A stretch of DNA of 64,000 nucleotides, taken from positions 62,001 to 126,000 of the forward strand of contig CAVPXF010000025.1 of assembly GCA_963709655.1 (NCBI GenBank), given 5' to 3'. Of this stretch, positions 26,049-36,007 are shown in pieces (position 1 is the stretch's first letter; every line of letters begins with the position of its first letter). Position numbers and translations under genes: made by a program. The notes below the pieces were generated by a model that saw only the letters and a list, made by a program, of their open reading frames with translations, was not told the origin of the DNA and did no database searches. Source of the DNA: Roseiarcus sp963709655 (GTDB taxonomy: Bacteria > Pseudomonadota > Alphaproteobacteria > Rhizobiales > Beijerinckiaceae).

Positions 26049-26238
26049 GTCCCTATCGCCAACCGCGGCGGACAGGCTTTCGACCGGGAGCGGCTGCGCG
26101 GTTTGTCGCGTTGCGGCATCGCCCACGATGATCTAAGGCATGTCCGGGCTGGCGGTTCAGGCCGCCTCCCAACCCGATGGCAAAGCCCGGGCTGGAGAGG
26201 CGCAGCCGCCAAACCAAGACGGTCGTGGGGAAGGTTTC

Positions 26239-27366
26239 ATGCTGATAGGAGTGGCCGGGGAGACGGACCCCGCCGAAACGCGAGTCGCGGCGACCCCGGA
26301 GACCGTCAAGAAATTCATCGGTCTGGGCGCTGAGGTGGCAATCGAACGCGGCGCGGGCGACAAGGCCGGCGTCCCCGACGGCGATTACGAATCCGCCGGC
26401 GCCCGACTTGTCTCCGCTAATGAAGCGCTCGGCGCCGATGTCGTGCTCAAGGTGCGCCGTCCCAATGTGGAGGAGATCGCCGCGCTGAGGACCGGCGCGT
26501 TGGTCGTCGCGGCGATGGATCCCTACGGTCACGCCGACGCCATCGCGGCGATCGCCAAATCCGGCGCGTCGGCCTTCGCGATGGAGCTGATGCCGCGCAT
26601 CACGCGCGCGCAGGTGATGGACGTTCTGTCGAGCCAGGCCAATCTCGCCGGATACCGCGCGGTCATCGACGCCGCGTCGGAATACGGGCGCGCTCTGCCG
26701 ATGATGATGACGCCGGCGGGCACGGTGCCGGCGGCAAAGATGTTCATCATGGGCGTTGGGGTCGCGGGCCTGCAGGCGATCGCCACGGGCCGGCGCCTGG
26801 GAGCGATCGTCACCGCCACCGACGTCCGCCCGGCGACCAAGGAGCAGGTCGAGTCGCTCGGCGCGAAGTTCGTGGCGGTCGAGGACGAGGAGTTCAAGCA
26901 GGCCGAGACTGCGGGCGGTTACGCGAAGGAAATGTCCGACGCCTACAAGGCCAAGCAGGCGGCCCTGGTCGCCTCGCACATCGCCAAGCAGGACATCGTG
27001 ATCACGACTGCGCTGATCCCTGGCCGGCCCGCGCCGCGCCTCGTCGCCGCCGACATGCTCCGATCGATGCGGCCCGGGTCGGTGATCGTCGACCTTGCCG
27101 TCGAGCGCGGCGGCAATGTCGAACTCGCCAAGGCCGGCGAGCTCGTGACGACCGAGAATGGCGTGAAGATCGTCGGCTATTCCCACGTCACCCGGCTCGC
27201 GGCCACGGCCTCCGCGCTCTACGCGCGCAATCTCTACGCCTTTGTCGAGACGATGATCGACAAGGCGAACAAGGCGCTCGCCGTGAACTGGGACGACGAA
27301 CTCGTCAAGGCGACCTGTCTCACCCGCGGCGGCGCAATCGTTCATCCCAACTTCCTGCCCAAATAG
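26239..27366 (+). CDS. pntAA: NAD(P) transhydrogenase alpha subunit, part 1 (NAD-binding domain I)
   Basis: The 375-residue soluble domain I of the proton-pumping transhydrogenase, split from the membrane part as in alphaproteobacteria. It starts MLIGVAGETDPAETRVAATP and has the nucleotide-binding MGVGVAGLQAIATGRRLGA and the mobile loop around YAKEMSDAYK. It binds NAD(H) and passes hydride to domain III in PntB. ATG 26239 follows GGGGAAGG. The three pnt genes follow each other with short gaps. Confidence 0.95.
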   Translation: MLIGVAGETDPAETRVAATPETVKKFIGLGAEVAIERGAGDKAGVPDGDYESAGARLVSANEALGADVVLKVRRPNVEEIAALRTGALVVAAMDPYGHADAIAAIAKSGASAFAMELMPRITRAQVMDVLSSQANLAGYRAVIDAASEYGRALPMMMTPAGTVPAAKMFIMGVGVAGLQAIATGRRLGAIVTATDVRPATKEQVESLGAKFVAVEDEEFKQAETAGGYAKEMSDAYKAKQAALVASHIAKQDIVITTALIPGRPAPRLVAADMLRSMRPGSVIVDLAVERGGNVELAKAGELVTTENGVKIVGYSHVTRLAATASALYARNLYAFVETMIDKANKALAVNWDDELVKATCLTRGGAIVHPNFLPK

Positions 27367-27405
27367 GCCCGATTCGCGGCCCGCACCTCATCACCGGAGA
27401 GCCGG

Positions 27406-27828
27406 ATGGACAATCTCGACGCTGCAATCGCCAAACTGAGAGCCGCCACGGACGCCGCTGAGCGGGCGGCCCAGTCGGCGCACGCCTATGCCGACCAGAT
27501 CGCCGCCGCGGGCCATGCGGCCTCGGGCGGCGCGATCGACCCCTTCGTCTTCCGCCTGGCGATTTTCGCCCTCGCCGTCTTCGTCGGCTACTACGTCGTC
27601 TGGTCGGTGACGCCGGCCCTGCACACGCCGCTGATGTCCGAGACCAACGCCATCTCGTCGGTGATCGTGGTGGGAGCCCTCCTCTCGGTGGGCGTGGCGG
27701 CCGTCGACAGCGGCTCCGGCTTCGCCAAGTTCGTCGGCTTCCTCGCCCTGATCCTTGCGTCGGTCAACATCTTCGGCGGCTTCTGGGTCACCGAGCGCAT
27801 GCTTGCAATGTACAAGAAGAAGGGCTGA
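27406..27828 (+). CDS. pntAB: NAD(P) transhydrogenase alpha subunit, part 2
   Basis: A 140-residue membrane protein carrying the first part of domain II. An Ala-rich soluble N-terminus is followed by three or four hydrophobic helices (PFVFRLAIFALAVFVGYYVV, VIVVGALLSVGVAAV, FVGFLALILASVNIFGGFWV). It ends AMYKKKG. With PntB it forms the proton channel. Forty bases separate it from pntAA and six from pntB. Confidence 0.95.
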   Translation: MDNLDAAIAKLRAATDAAERAAQSAHAYADQIAAAGHAASGGAIDPFVFRLAIFALAVFVGYYVVWSVTPALHTPLMSETNAISSVIVVGALLSVGVAAVDSGSGFAKFVGFLALILASVNIFGGFWVTERMLAMYKKKG

Positions 27829-27834
27829 CGGCCC

Positions 27835-29229
27835 ATGAACGCCAACCTCGCCGCCATCCTCTATCTCGTCTCGGGCGTCCTGTTCATTCTGGCGCTGCGT
27901 GGCCTGTCGTCGCCCGCCTCCTCGCGGCAGGGCAACCGCTTCGGCATGGCCGGCATGGCCATCGCGGTCCTGACCACGCTGGCGCTGAAACCTCCGTCCG
28001 GCTTCCTCTCTTGGCTGCTGGTCATCCTCGGCTTCGCCATCGGCGGCGGCATCGGCGTCTGGCGCGCCCGCACCATCCAGATGACGGCGATGCCGCAGCT
28101 TGTGGCGATGTTCCACTCGCTGGTCGGTCTCGCGGCGGTGCTGGTCGCGGCCGGCGCGCTCTATGCGCCCGACGCCTTCGGCATCGCCGAGGGCGCCGGA
28201 ATTCACCCGGCCAGCATCATCGAGATGTCGCTCGGCCTCGCCATCGGCGCGATCACCTTCACCGGCTCGGTCATCGCCTTCCTCAAGCTCGACGGGCGCA
28301 TGTCCGGCGCGCCGATCATGCTGCCGCAGCGCCACGTCATCAACGGCGGCCTCGGCGTGCTGCTGGTGGCCTTCATCTGCCTCTTCTACGCCACCCAGGC
28401 GGCGGTATGGTTCTGGCTGATCGCCCTCGTCTCGCTGTCGCTCGGCGTCCTCCTGATCGTCCCGATCGGCGGCGCCGACATGCCGGTCGTCATCTCGATG
28501 CTGAACTCCTATTCGGGCTGGGCGGCGGCGGGCATCGGCTTCACCCTCGGCAATCTGGCGCTGATCATCACCGGCGCCCTCGTCGGCTCGTCGGGCGCGA
28601 TCCTCAGCTACATCATGTGCAGGGGCATGAACCGCTCGTTCATCTCCGTCATCCTCGGCGGCTTCGGCGGCGAGACGGCGGCGGCCGCCGGCCACAAGGA
28701 CGCGCGGCCGGTCAAGCAGGGCTCGGCGGAGGACGCGGCCTTCATGATGAAGAACGCCTCCAAGGTGATCATCGTGCCGGGCTACGGCATGGCGGTGGCT
28801 CAGGCGCAGCACTCGCTGCGCGAGATGGCCGACACGCTCAAGAAGGAGGGGGTCGAGGTCAAATACGCGATCCATCCGGTGGCGGGCCGCATGCCCGGCC
28901 ACATGAACGTGCTGCTCGCCGAGGCCAACGTCCCCTACGACGAGGTGTTCGAACTCGACGACATCAACAGCGAGTTCGCCCAGGCCGACGTCGCCTATGT
29001 CATCGGCGCCAACGACGTCACCAACCCGGCCGCCAAGACCGACCCGAAGTCGCCGATCGCCGGCATGCCGATCCTCGACGTCGAGCGGGCGAAGACGGTG
29101 CTGTTCGTCAAGCGCGGCATGGGCTCCGGCTACGCCGGCGTCGAGAACGAGCTCTTCTTCCGCGACAATACGCTGATGCTGTTCGGCGACGCCAAGAAGA
29201 TGACCGACGCGATCGTCAAGGCGCTCTAG
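27835..29229 (+). CDS. pntB: NAD(P) transhydrogenase beta subunit
   Basis: A 464-residue subunit with about nine membrane helices in the first 260 residues, followed by the NADP(H)-binding domain III (VIIVPGYGMAVAQAQH, HPVAGRMPGHMNVLLAEANV, YVIGANDVTNPAAK). It couples proton entry to reduction of NADP by NADH, supplying NADPH for biosynthesis. The gene is intact and closes the pnt operon. The next gene starts 15 bp later and may be co-transcribed. Confidence 0.95.
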   Translation: MNANLAAILYLVSGVLFILALRGLSSPASSRQGNRFGMAGMAIAVLTTLALKPPSGFLSWLLVILGFAIGGGIGVWRARTIQMTAMPQLVAMFHSLVGLAAVLVAAGALYAPDAFGIAEGAGIHPASIIEMSLGLAIGAITFTGSVIAFLKLDGRMSGAPIMLPQRHVINGGLGVLLVAFICLFYATQAAVWFWLIALVSLSLGVLLIVPIGGADMPVVISMLNSYSGWAAAGIGFTLGNLALIITGALVGSSGAILSYIMCRGMNRSFISVILGGFGGETAAAAGHKDARPVKQGSAEDAAFMMKNASKVIIVPGYGMAVAQAQHSLREMADTLKKEGVEVKYAIHPVAGRMPGHMNVLLAEANVPYDEVFELDDINSEFAQADVAYVIGANDVTNPAAKTDPKSPIAGMPILDVERAKTVLFVKRGMGSGYAGVENELFFRDNTLMLFGDAKKMTDAIVKAL

Positions 29230-29244
29230 CGGGGAAAGGCTTAA

Positions 29245-29779
29245 ATGATGGCGGACCGCTTGGCGAGAGGCGGCCTCGCCGCCCTCCTCGTCGCAGCCCC
29301 CGTGGCCGCCGCCGTTCCGCTGATCGGGCGCGCCCCCGCGGCGCGGGCCCAGGAGGCCTCGCCGCCGCCCGAGGGCGCTCAGCCCGCCGACGACGCCTCG
29401 CCCGAGCTGCTGCGCGAACGGTTCCGCTGGCCGCTGCGCGGCCCGATCGTCGAGCCCTTCAAGGCCGGCACGAACGACGGGATCGACATCGGCGCGCACC
29501 CCGGCGAGGCGGTCCACGCCGCGGCCGACGGCTTCTGCATCGCCGCGGGCGACCCGATCAAGACCTACGGCAAGCTGATCGTGCTCCGCCACGCCGACGG
29601 CTTCGTCACCGTCTACGCCGGCAATTCCGAGCTCGACATCAAGGAAGGCGACCAGGTCCGGCGCGGCGAGGTCATCGCCAAGTCCGGCGACACGCGCCGG
29701 CGGCGCGCCGCGCCTGCATTTCGAGCTGCGCAAGGACGGCAAGCCAATCGACCCGATCCGCTACCTGGTCCCGCTCTGA
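29245..29779 (+). CDS. Degenerate LytM (M23) domain protein, NlpD-like, one frameshift
   Basis: A secreted LytM-fold protein. Residues 1-36 form a signal peptide ending ARAQ, and the LytM domain covers the rest. An extra base near 29695 breaks the frame before the conserved GAPRLHFELRKDGKPIDPIR; the corrected length is 177 residues. The metal and catalytic positions are partly lost: the first His of HxxxD is Asn (NDGIDIG), and the YAH His is absent (YAGNSEL), while LHF keeps its His. Such inactive LytM domains usually activate cell-wall amidases, as NlpD and EnvC do, rather than cut peptidoglycan. No LysM domain is present. Confidence 0.7.
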
Positions 29780-29886
29780 GAAGCCTCTGCCATTTCCAAC
29801 TCCGTTTTGAGCCTTTTCAACGGCTTCCGGCGCCTTTTTCGATTCGCCGACGTCGTCGGGCCCGGACGCCTCGGTCAGCCGGCGCT

Positions 29887-29965
29887 CTGTGACGCCCAAC
29901 CTGCGTTTCGAGCTGACCAAGGACGGCAAGGCGATCGACCTGGCGCGCAATCCGGTTGCGGCTTC
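29887..29965 (+). pseudogene. Duplicated LytM C-terminal fragment
   Basis: About 110 bp after the LytM gene the sequence encodes TPNLRFELTKDGKAIDLARN, closely matching the C-terminal LHFELRKDGKPIDPIRY segment of that gene. Nothing upstream in frame supplies the rest of the domain. This is the tail of a second copy or a recombination scar. TTGAAAAGGCTC-type dispersed elements flank it at about 29813 and 29996. The remainder of 29780-30366 contains further palindromes and no gene. Confidence 0.55.
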
Positions 29966-30366
29966 GGCCGCCCGCCAGTCCCGAGCCGGTTTTGAGCCTT
30001 TTCAAAGGGTTGCGCTGGCTTTTCCGGGCGGCTCCTGTGGGGCGCGGTCGGCGACCGCGCCGCGGCGGGGTCAGCGACCCCGCCCTACAAGGCGCTGGCC
30101 GAAGCGTCGCCGCCTCGCCGGCCCGTTGCAGTCCTGGCGGCGACTCCATGTTTTCAATCGCTTGAGCGCACAAATCCGTCACAAAACTCATTTTTCCACT
30201 TGCATCTGATGTTATATTGCTGGTTGACGCACATTCCCCGCCGCGGCGCTGCGGAGGACGGAAAGGATCAGACCGTCGCCATTTTCCAAGCTACCACGAT
30301 TTCAGGTTTTCAGGAAGAATTTGTACGCGTGCTGCTGGAGGTCGCTCGGACCGCCCGCGCGGACGG

Positions 30367-33300
30367 TCACTGCGGCGGAGGATCGGGCAGAGGCGGGTCG
30401 CCCGTCGCAGATCGGGTCGAGGTGGTCAGGCCATAGTCCTTGGCGACGCCGGTCAGGTCGTGATCGGGCAGCCAGGCGCAGGCGAATCTGGAACAGATTG
30501 CCTTTCGGGATCGTGCTGACGTCTGAAATCCGCGCCGTCCTGTCGCTCGAAGCGCGGGCACGACGTCGCGCTCCGATCCGGCGAGAAGGCGGCGCTCTGG
30601 AGACCAGCGTCGTCATGGCCGCTGAGGACTCGCGATCGCCATTGCCCGTCGCCACGTCGGCCAAACCCGCGCCGTACTTATCCCGCTGAAGCCGTGACGA
30701 CGCGCGCGCCGTCCGGCGAGAAGGCTGCGCTAAAGACCAGCTCGTTATGGCCGCTGAGGACCGCGATCGCCTTGCCCGTCGCCGCGTCCCAAACCCGCGC
30801 CGTCTTATCCTCTGAAGCCGTGACGGATGCGCGCGCCGTCCGGCGAAAGGCTGCGCTAAAGACAGCTCGTTATGGCCGCTCGGACGCCGATTGCCTCGCC
30901 CGTCGCCGCGTCCCAAAGCCGCGCCGTCTTGTCAACAGAGGCCGTGACGACAGCGCCGCCGTCCGGCGAGAGACGGCGCTCCAGACCGCATCGTCATGGC
31001 CGCTCGGCAGCGCGATCGGCTTGCCGGTCGCCGCGTCCCAAACCCGCGCCGTCTTATCCACAGAGGCCGTGACGGATGCGCGCGCCATCCGGCGAAAAGG
31101 CGGCGCTGCGGACCTGGTCGTCATGGCCTCTGAGGACCGCGATCGTCTTGCCCGTCGCCGCGTCCCAAACCCGCGCCGTCTTGTCAACAGAGGCCGTGAC
31201 GGATGCGCGCGCCGTCCGGCGAGAAGACGGCGCTCCAGACCGATCGTCATGGCCGCTGAGGACCGCGATCGCCCTGCCCGTCGCCACATCCCAAAGCCGG
31301 CGCCGTCCTTGTCAGACCACGACATGATGCCTCGCGCGCCGTCCGGCGAGAAGGCGGCGCTAGAGACCGTAAGCCGCTATGCCGCTGTGGCGGCGATCGC
31401 CTGGCCCGTCGCCGCGTCCCAAAGCCGCGCCGTCTTGTCGAGGGGCCGTGACGGACGCGCCGCTCGTCCGCCGAGAAGACGGCGCCATTGACCGGGCCGT
31501 CATGGCCGCATGAGGACTCGCGATCTCACTGCCCGTCGCCGCGTCCCAAAGCCTGCGCGTCTTGTCAGTAGGCCGCGACGATGCGCGCGCCGTCCGGCGA
31601 GAAGGCGGCGCCATAGACCGCACCGTCATGCCGCTGAGGACCGCCGAACGCCTCGCCCGTCGCCGCGTCCCAAACCCGCGCGTCTTGTCATCGGACCACG
31701 ACAGGTGCGCCGCTCGTCCGGCGAGAAGTGCGGCGCTTAGACCTGACCCGCCATGCCGCATGAGGACCGCGATGGCCTGTGCCCGTCGCCGCGTCCCAAA
31801 TCCGTGGTGTATTGTCATAAGACCAGATAGGATGCGCCCGCCCTCCTTGGCGAGAAGGCGCGCTCAGCACCGAATTTTCATGCTTCATTGGCGCGCCGAT
31901 CTTCTCGCCCGTCGCCGCGTCCCAAAGCCTGAGCGTCTTGTCGCCAGGCCACGACAGGATCCGCCGCTCGTCCCTGGCGAAAAGACGCGCCGATAACACA
32001 GGCCTCGTGATCCCTCGGGCGCGATCGGCGCGCCCGTCGCGGCGTCCCAAAGCCTGAGCGTGCCGTCATAGGACCACGACAGGATGCGCCGCTCGTCCTT
32101 GTCGAACTGCGCGCCATTGACCGGACCCCCATGTTTCATAAGCGCGCCGATCGGCGCGCCCGTCGCGACGTCCCAAAGCTTGAGCGTGCCGTCATAGGAC
32201 CACGACAGGATGCGCCGCTCGTCCTTGTCGAACTGCGCACCCCAAACCGCGTCGTCGTGCTTCATCGGCGCGCCGATCGGCGCTCCCGTCGCCGCGTTCC
32301 AAAGCCTGAGCGTCCCGTCGCCAGACCACGACAGGATGCGCCGCTCGTCCCTATCGAACAACGCGCCCATCACACCGGCCTCATGATACATCGGCGACGA
32401 TCGGCGCGCCCGTCGCGGCGTCCCAAAGCCTGAGCGTGCGGTCCTGAGACCACGACAGAATTCGTCGCTCGCTCTTATCGAACCGCGCACCAAAGATCGC
32501 ATCATCATGCTCCATCGGCGCACCGTTTCGCGCGGTCGTCGCCGCGTCCCAGAGCTTGAGCGTGCCGTCAGAGGACCACGACAGGATGCGCCGCTCGTCC
32601 TTGTCGAACAGCGCGCCAACGACCCTGCCCTCATGCGTCATCGGCCCGCCGATCGGCGCGCCCGTCGCCGCGTCCCAAAGCCGAGCGTGCCGTCATCGGA
32701 CCACGACAGGATGCGCCGCTCGTCCTTGTCGAACCGCGCGCCGATTACCCAGCTTCCTTGATGCTTCATCGGCGCGCCGATCGGCGCGCCCGTCGCCGCG
32801 TCCCAAAGCCTAAGCGTTTTGTCCTCGGACCACGACAGGATGTGCCGCTCGTTCTTGTCGAACAACGCGCCGATGACACCAGCGTCATGTTTCATCGGCG
32901 CACCGATCGGCGCGCCCGTCGCGGCGTCCCAAAGCCTGAGCGCCCCATCCTGAGACCACGACAGGATGCGCCGCTCGTCCCTGTCGAACAGCGCGCCATT
33001 GACCGGACCTCCGTGGCTCAAGACCGCGACTGGCGGATGCTCTGCGAACGAAAGCGAAAGATATTGGATCGCATCCCCTAACATCGGCCTTTCGGAGACG
33101 CCCACACGCCGAGGCCAAGCCGCAAGCGCAAGCTCGACCCCGTCGAGCGGCCGTCCCTCGCGCGCAGCGGCGCGCGACAGCGCAGCGAGGGCATGCGTCT
33201 CGTTGTTGAGCGCCGCTGTCTTCTGTTTCTCGGCCTCAGCCCTTGAAGTGTCGGCCGCCGTCTTCTGTTTGTTCGCCTTGACCGTCTGCGCTTCCGCGAT

Positions 33301-35329
33301 CGCCTTCTGTTCGTTGGCGATCCAAGCCTCCCGCCCAGCGAGGCCGCGGCAAGCAGCAGAAGAACAGCTGCGGCCGCGGCCACCCGCAATCGACGCCACG
33401 CCGCTTCGAGTTCGGCGTGCTGCTTCGCTTCTTCCGCCTCCTGCCGTCGCCGCTCGTGGTCCAGCAGGGCCTCGACGTAGTCTTTGACGTCGTCGATCAC
33501 GACGTCGCCCGGCTGCTGATATAGGCTTCGCGCCGCCTCGACGTACAGGCTCGGCAGGTCGAGCAGGCCGTCGGCACGGCCGTGCTTGAGCCATTCGGCG
33601 CGGTTCGCCCTGAGAAACTCACGCGTCCGCAGCTTGTCGCGGTTCTCGTCGATCCAGGCGCGCAGCTTGTCCCAGTGGCGGATCAGCGCCTCGTGGCTGA
33701 CCTCGACGGAGCGCCGGCCGCCGGCCTCGTCGGTCACGACGAGTCGCGCGTCGCCGCCAGCGAAGGTCTGGATCACGCGCCGCATCGCGTCGTCGTCCGG
33801 CATGTCGATCCGGGCGCGGGTGTCCTCGCGGCCCTCGCCGGGCGTGACGAGGCTCACGAACAGGCGCTTGGCTGCCGCCTGCTCCTCGGCGGACAGGCGG
33901 CCGAAGAGCGCGTTCGCCCGCTCCTCGAGCGCCTGTTCCAGCCCGGAATAGTTTTCCAGGCCGATCCGCGGCCCGGTCCGTTTCGCCCAAGATCGTTCGA
34001 GCGCATATTCGAGCAGCGGCAGCTTGCCGATGTCGTATTCGTCGCTCCGGCCGGAGGCCGGATCGAGGCCGATGTCGCGGATGAGTTTTTTGGTCAGCTC
34101 CGGATCGACGCGCGCGCCGAGCGCCTTGGGCGGCCCCTCGATGACGTCGCGAAGCTCGGCCTCGTTCATCGTGCCGAGGCTGACCTGGCTCTCCTGCACC
34201 GCGACGCGCAGGCCGTCATGGGTCTGCAGGTCCGGGTAGAAATCCGAGCGGACGCTGAGGACGAGCGTGCAGGGCGAGGAGGCGGCCGGGTCGAGCACGA
34301 GGTCGATGAACAGTTTGGCGTCCGCGGCGCGCGCGCGGTCCGCGTCGGTGTTGATCTCCCGCGGCGTCGGCTAGGGTGTAAAGCTCCTCCCACTGGTCGA
34401 CATAGAGGAGGAGACGGGTGCTGCCCGTGTCGCGCTGCAGCCGATCTCGGACGAGTTGCGCCAGCGTGACTTTGCGATCTCGGAAAAGCTGCGCCCCCTC
34501 GTCGAGCGCCGCGCGATACATTGAGCGAGCCCGGCTCGGCCTTCGGCGGGTCGAAGGCTGCCGCGAGTTGATGAAGAGGTTCGGCGTACGGCCGAGGTGG
34601 ACAATCTTCCACACCGGCCGCTCGCCGACGACCTCTGTTCGCGCCGTAGCGCCGGGAAGAGGCCGGCGTAGACGATCGACGACTTGCCGCTGCCCGAGCG
34701 GCCGACGACCGCGACGACATTGGTCGGCGTGCGCCGCCTGACCTTCTCGACAAGCTCGTCGACAAACCGTTTCCGGCCGAAGAACAGGCCCGCGTCCTGC
34801 TCGCGGAACGGCAGCAGGCCGCGATAGGGCGAGAGGCCGGCGAGCAGCTTTTCGGCCGCCGCGTCGTCGATCGCCTTGCCCTGCGCGCCGGCGACGAGCC
34901 GCTGCAGCCCCTCGGGGTCGTCGAGACCCGCGCGCAAATCGACATAGGTGTTGAGCTTGAGAAACCGCCCGATCGGCACAGCGTCGTTGGCGAGCCCCGG
35001 CAAGAGCACGGGAATGACCGGAAAGACCTGCGCCGCCTTTTTGTCCGAAACCTGGCGGCTCAAGCCCACCTGGATTTCGCGCTGCTGCCACTCCCCGAGG
35101 CCGATGGGATCCGACGAGCACGAGAAGGGCGCGGCAGGCCCCAAGATGCGTTTCCAGCCAGGGCTGCCAGGGCTGCCCGGCGGGAAGGGAATAGCGGTCG
35201 AGGAAGGCGGTGAGGCCGGCGTCTCTCAGGCGCGCGCGAAGAGTTTCCGCCGCGGCCGAGTCCGTCGCGCGAATAGCTCAGAAAGACGTCGTAGCCGCCC
35301 ATTTCGCCGCTCACGGCGCAATCATACAC
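30367..35329 (-). CDS. TIR - nSTAND NTPase - transmembrane - WD40 receptor-like protein, many frame breaks
   Basis: A giant protein of about 1,650 residues. From the N-terminus: a TIR domain (GGYDVFLSYSR near 35300; the later EWQQREIQ holds the Glu expected for NADase activity); an nSTAND1-type NTPase starting SPYRGLLPF, with Walker A GRSGSGKSS near 34690 and Walker B LLLYVDQWEELY near 34400; a single hydrophobic helix (AAAAAVLLLLAAASL, about 33335-33395); a coiled segment (KQKTAADTSRAEAEKQKTAA); then about 20 WD40 repeats and a short tail ending DPPLPDPPPQ. TIR-STAND-WD40 proteins are candidate anti-phage or self/non-self sensors in which WD40 repeats sense and TIR destroys NAD. There are at least a dozen frame breaks, most in the repeats, so it is either an error-rich region or a decayed gene. 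Confidence 0.75.
30470..33020 (-). repeat. About 20 tandem WD40-coding repeats, period near 126 bp
   Basis: The word CGTCGCCGCGTCCCAAAG (coding LWDAATG) or a close variant recurs 19 times, each about 126 bp (42 residues) apart, with a degenerate twentieth copy at the C-terminal end. Two sub-families are visible. The N-terminal ones read FDKDERRILSWSYDGTLRLW (about 32000-33020). The C-terminal ones read FSPDGARI..ASVDKTARVW (about 30470-31960). Some neighbouring spacings depart from 126 bp by a few bases, which destroys the frame. Near-identity between copies suggests recent expansion or collapsed assembly. Confidence 0.85.
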
Positions 35330-35382
35330 AACTGGCGGAGCGGGTCACGCCTTTCGCCCGTACCGGAGGATCCTGCGAACCG

Positions 35383-35634
35383 CTACTTGCCCTTGGCTTC
35401 GGTCTCCTCGCCGAACGGGGGAACGTCGACCAAGGTTCCGATCAACCGCAACAGCGCCTGATGTTCGGGCCCCGTCCCCTGTCGGAGGAATTCGCCGAGT
35501 TCGATATGCGACTTGCGGCCGCCGGAGGGGGCGTTGGGCTGATGGATGACGAAGGCGTGACCGTTCTGTGGTTCCCGGCCCAGAAACCAGGTGTCGCCGT
35601 TCGGGCTGCGGTAGAGCTCTCGCCGTTCTGACAT
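35383..35634 (-). CDS. Small conserved hypothetical protein, 83 aa
   Basis: A short protein starting MSERRELYRSPNGDTWFLGR, with a compact beta-rich first half (HAFVIHQPNAPSGGRKSHIE) and a helical second half (GEFLRQGTGPEHQALLRLIG). Similar small proteins are common in Hyphomicrobiales, but no function is known to me. It lies 53 bp upstream of the TIR-STAND-WD40 gene in the same direction, so co-transcription is possible. No membrane segment is present. Confidence 0.65.
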   Translation of the reverse strand: MSERRELYRSPNGDTWFLGREPQNGHAFVIHQPNAPSGGRKSHIELGEFLRQGTGPEHQALLRLIGTLVDVPPFGEETEAKGK

Positions 35635-35718
35635 GTGCGTGGCTTTCCTCTGGCCGCTGAGCTTAGCACGAAAGGAGGGCCGGCAGCGAGCGCTGCAGAC
35701 GCTGTAGACGCGGTCGCT

Positions 35719-36007
35719 GACCGCGTCGGCCGCGATCAGCGATCACGGCTACAGTTGGCGCGCTCCGCGACCGCGCCGGCCGCGATCAGCGATCGCGGCT
35801 ACAGTTGGCGCGCTCCGCGACCGCGCCAGCCGCGATCAGCGATCGCGGCTACAGTTGGCGCGCTCCGCGGCCGCGTCGGCCGCGATCAGCGATCGCGGCT
35901 ACAGTTGGCGCGCTCCGCGACCGCGTCGGCCGCGATCAGCGATCGCGGCTACAGTTGGCGCGGCCGGCGACCGCGTCAGCCGCGATCGGCGATCGCGGCT
36001 ACAGTTG
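35719..36007. repeat. Six-copy 50-bp tandem palindromic repeat
   Basis: Copies start at 35719, 35769, 35819, 35869, 35919 and 35969; the last is 39 bp. Each unit contains a perfect hairpin, GCCGCGATC-AGC-GATCGCGGC or a one-base variant, followed by TACAGTTG. Copies differ at only a few positions. The last copy overlaps the 3' end of the LacI-type gene and supplies its final codons and stop. Related single hairpins lie near 30040 and 49150. The rest of 35635-35975 is this array. Confidence 0.95.

Noticed and set aside
27391..29742. 783-codon minus-strand frame over the pnt genes
   Set aside because: It is antisense to pntAB and pntB and has the low-complexity His/Arg/Asp-rich composition of a shadow frame.
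30320..33490. CRISPR-like regular spacing in the repeat region
   Set aside because: The 126-bp period codes for WD40 blades (LWDAATG), there are no unique spacers, and no cas gene is nearby.
35719..36007. 50-bp array as a CRISPR
   Set aside because: The whole 50-bp unit is repeated with only a few substitutions, so there are no spacers.
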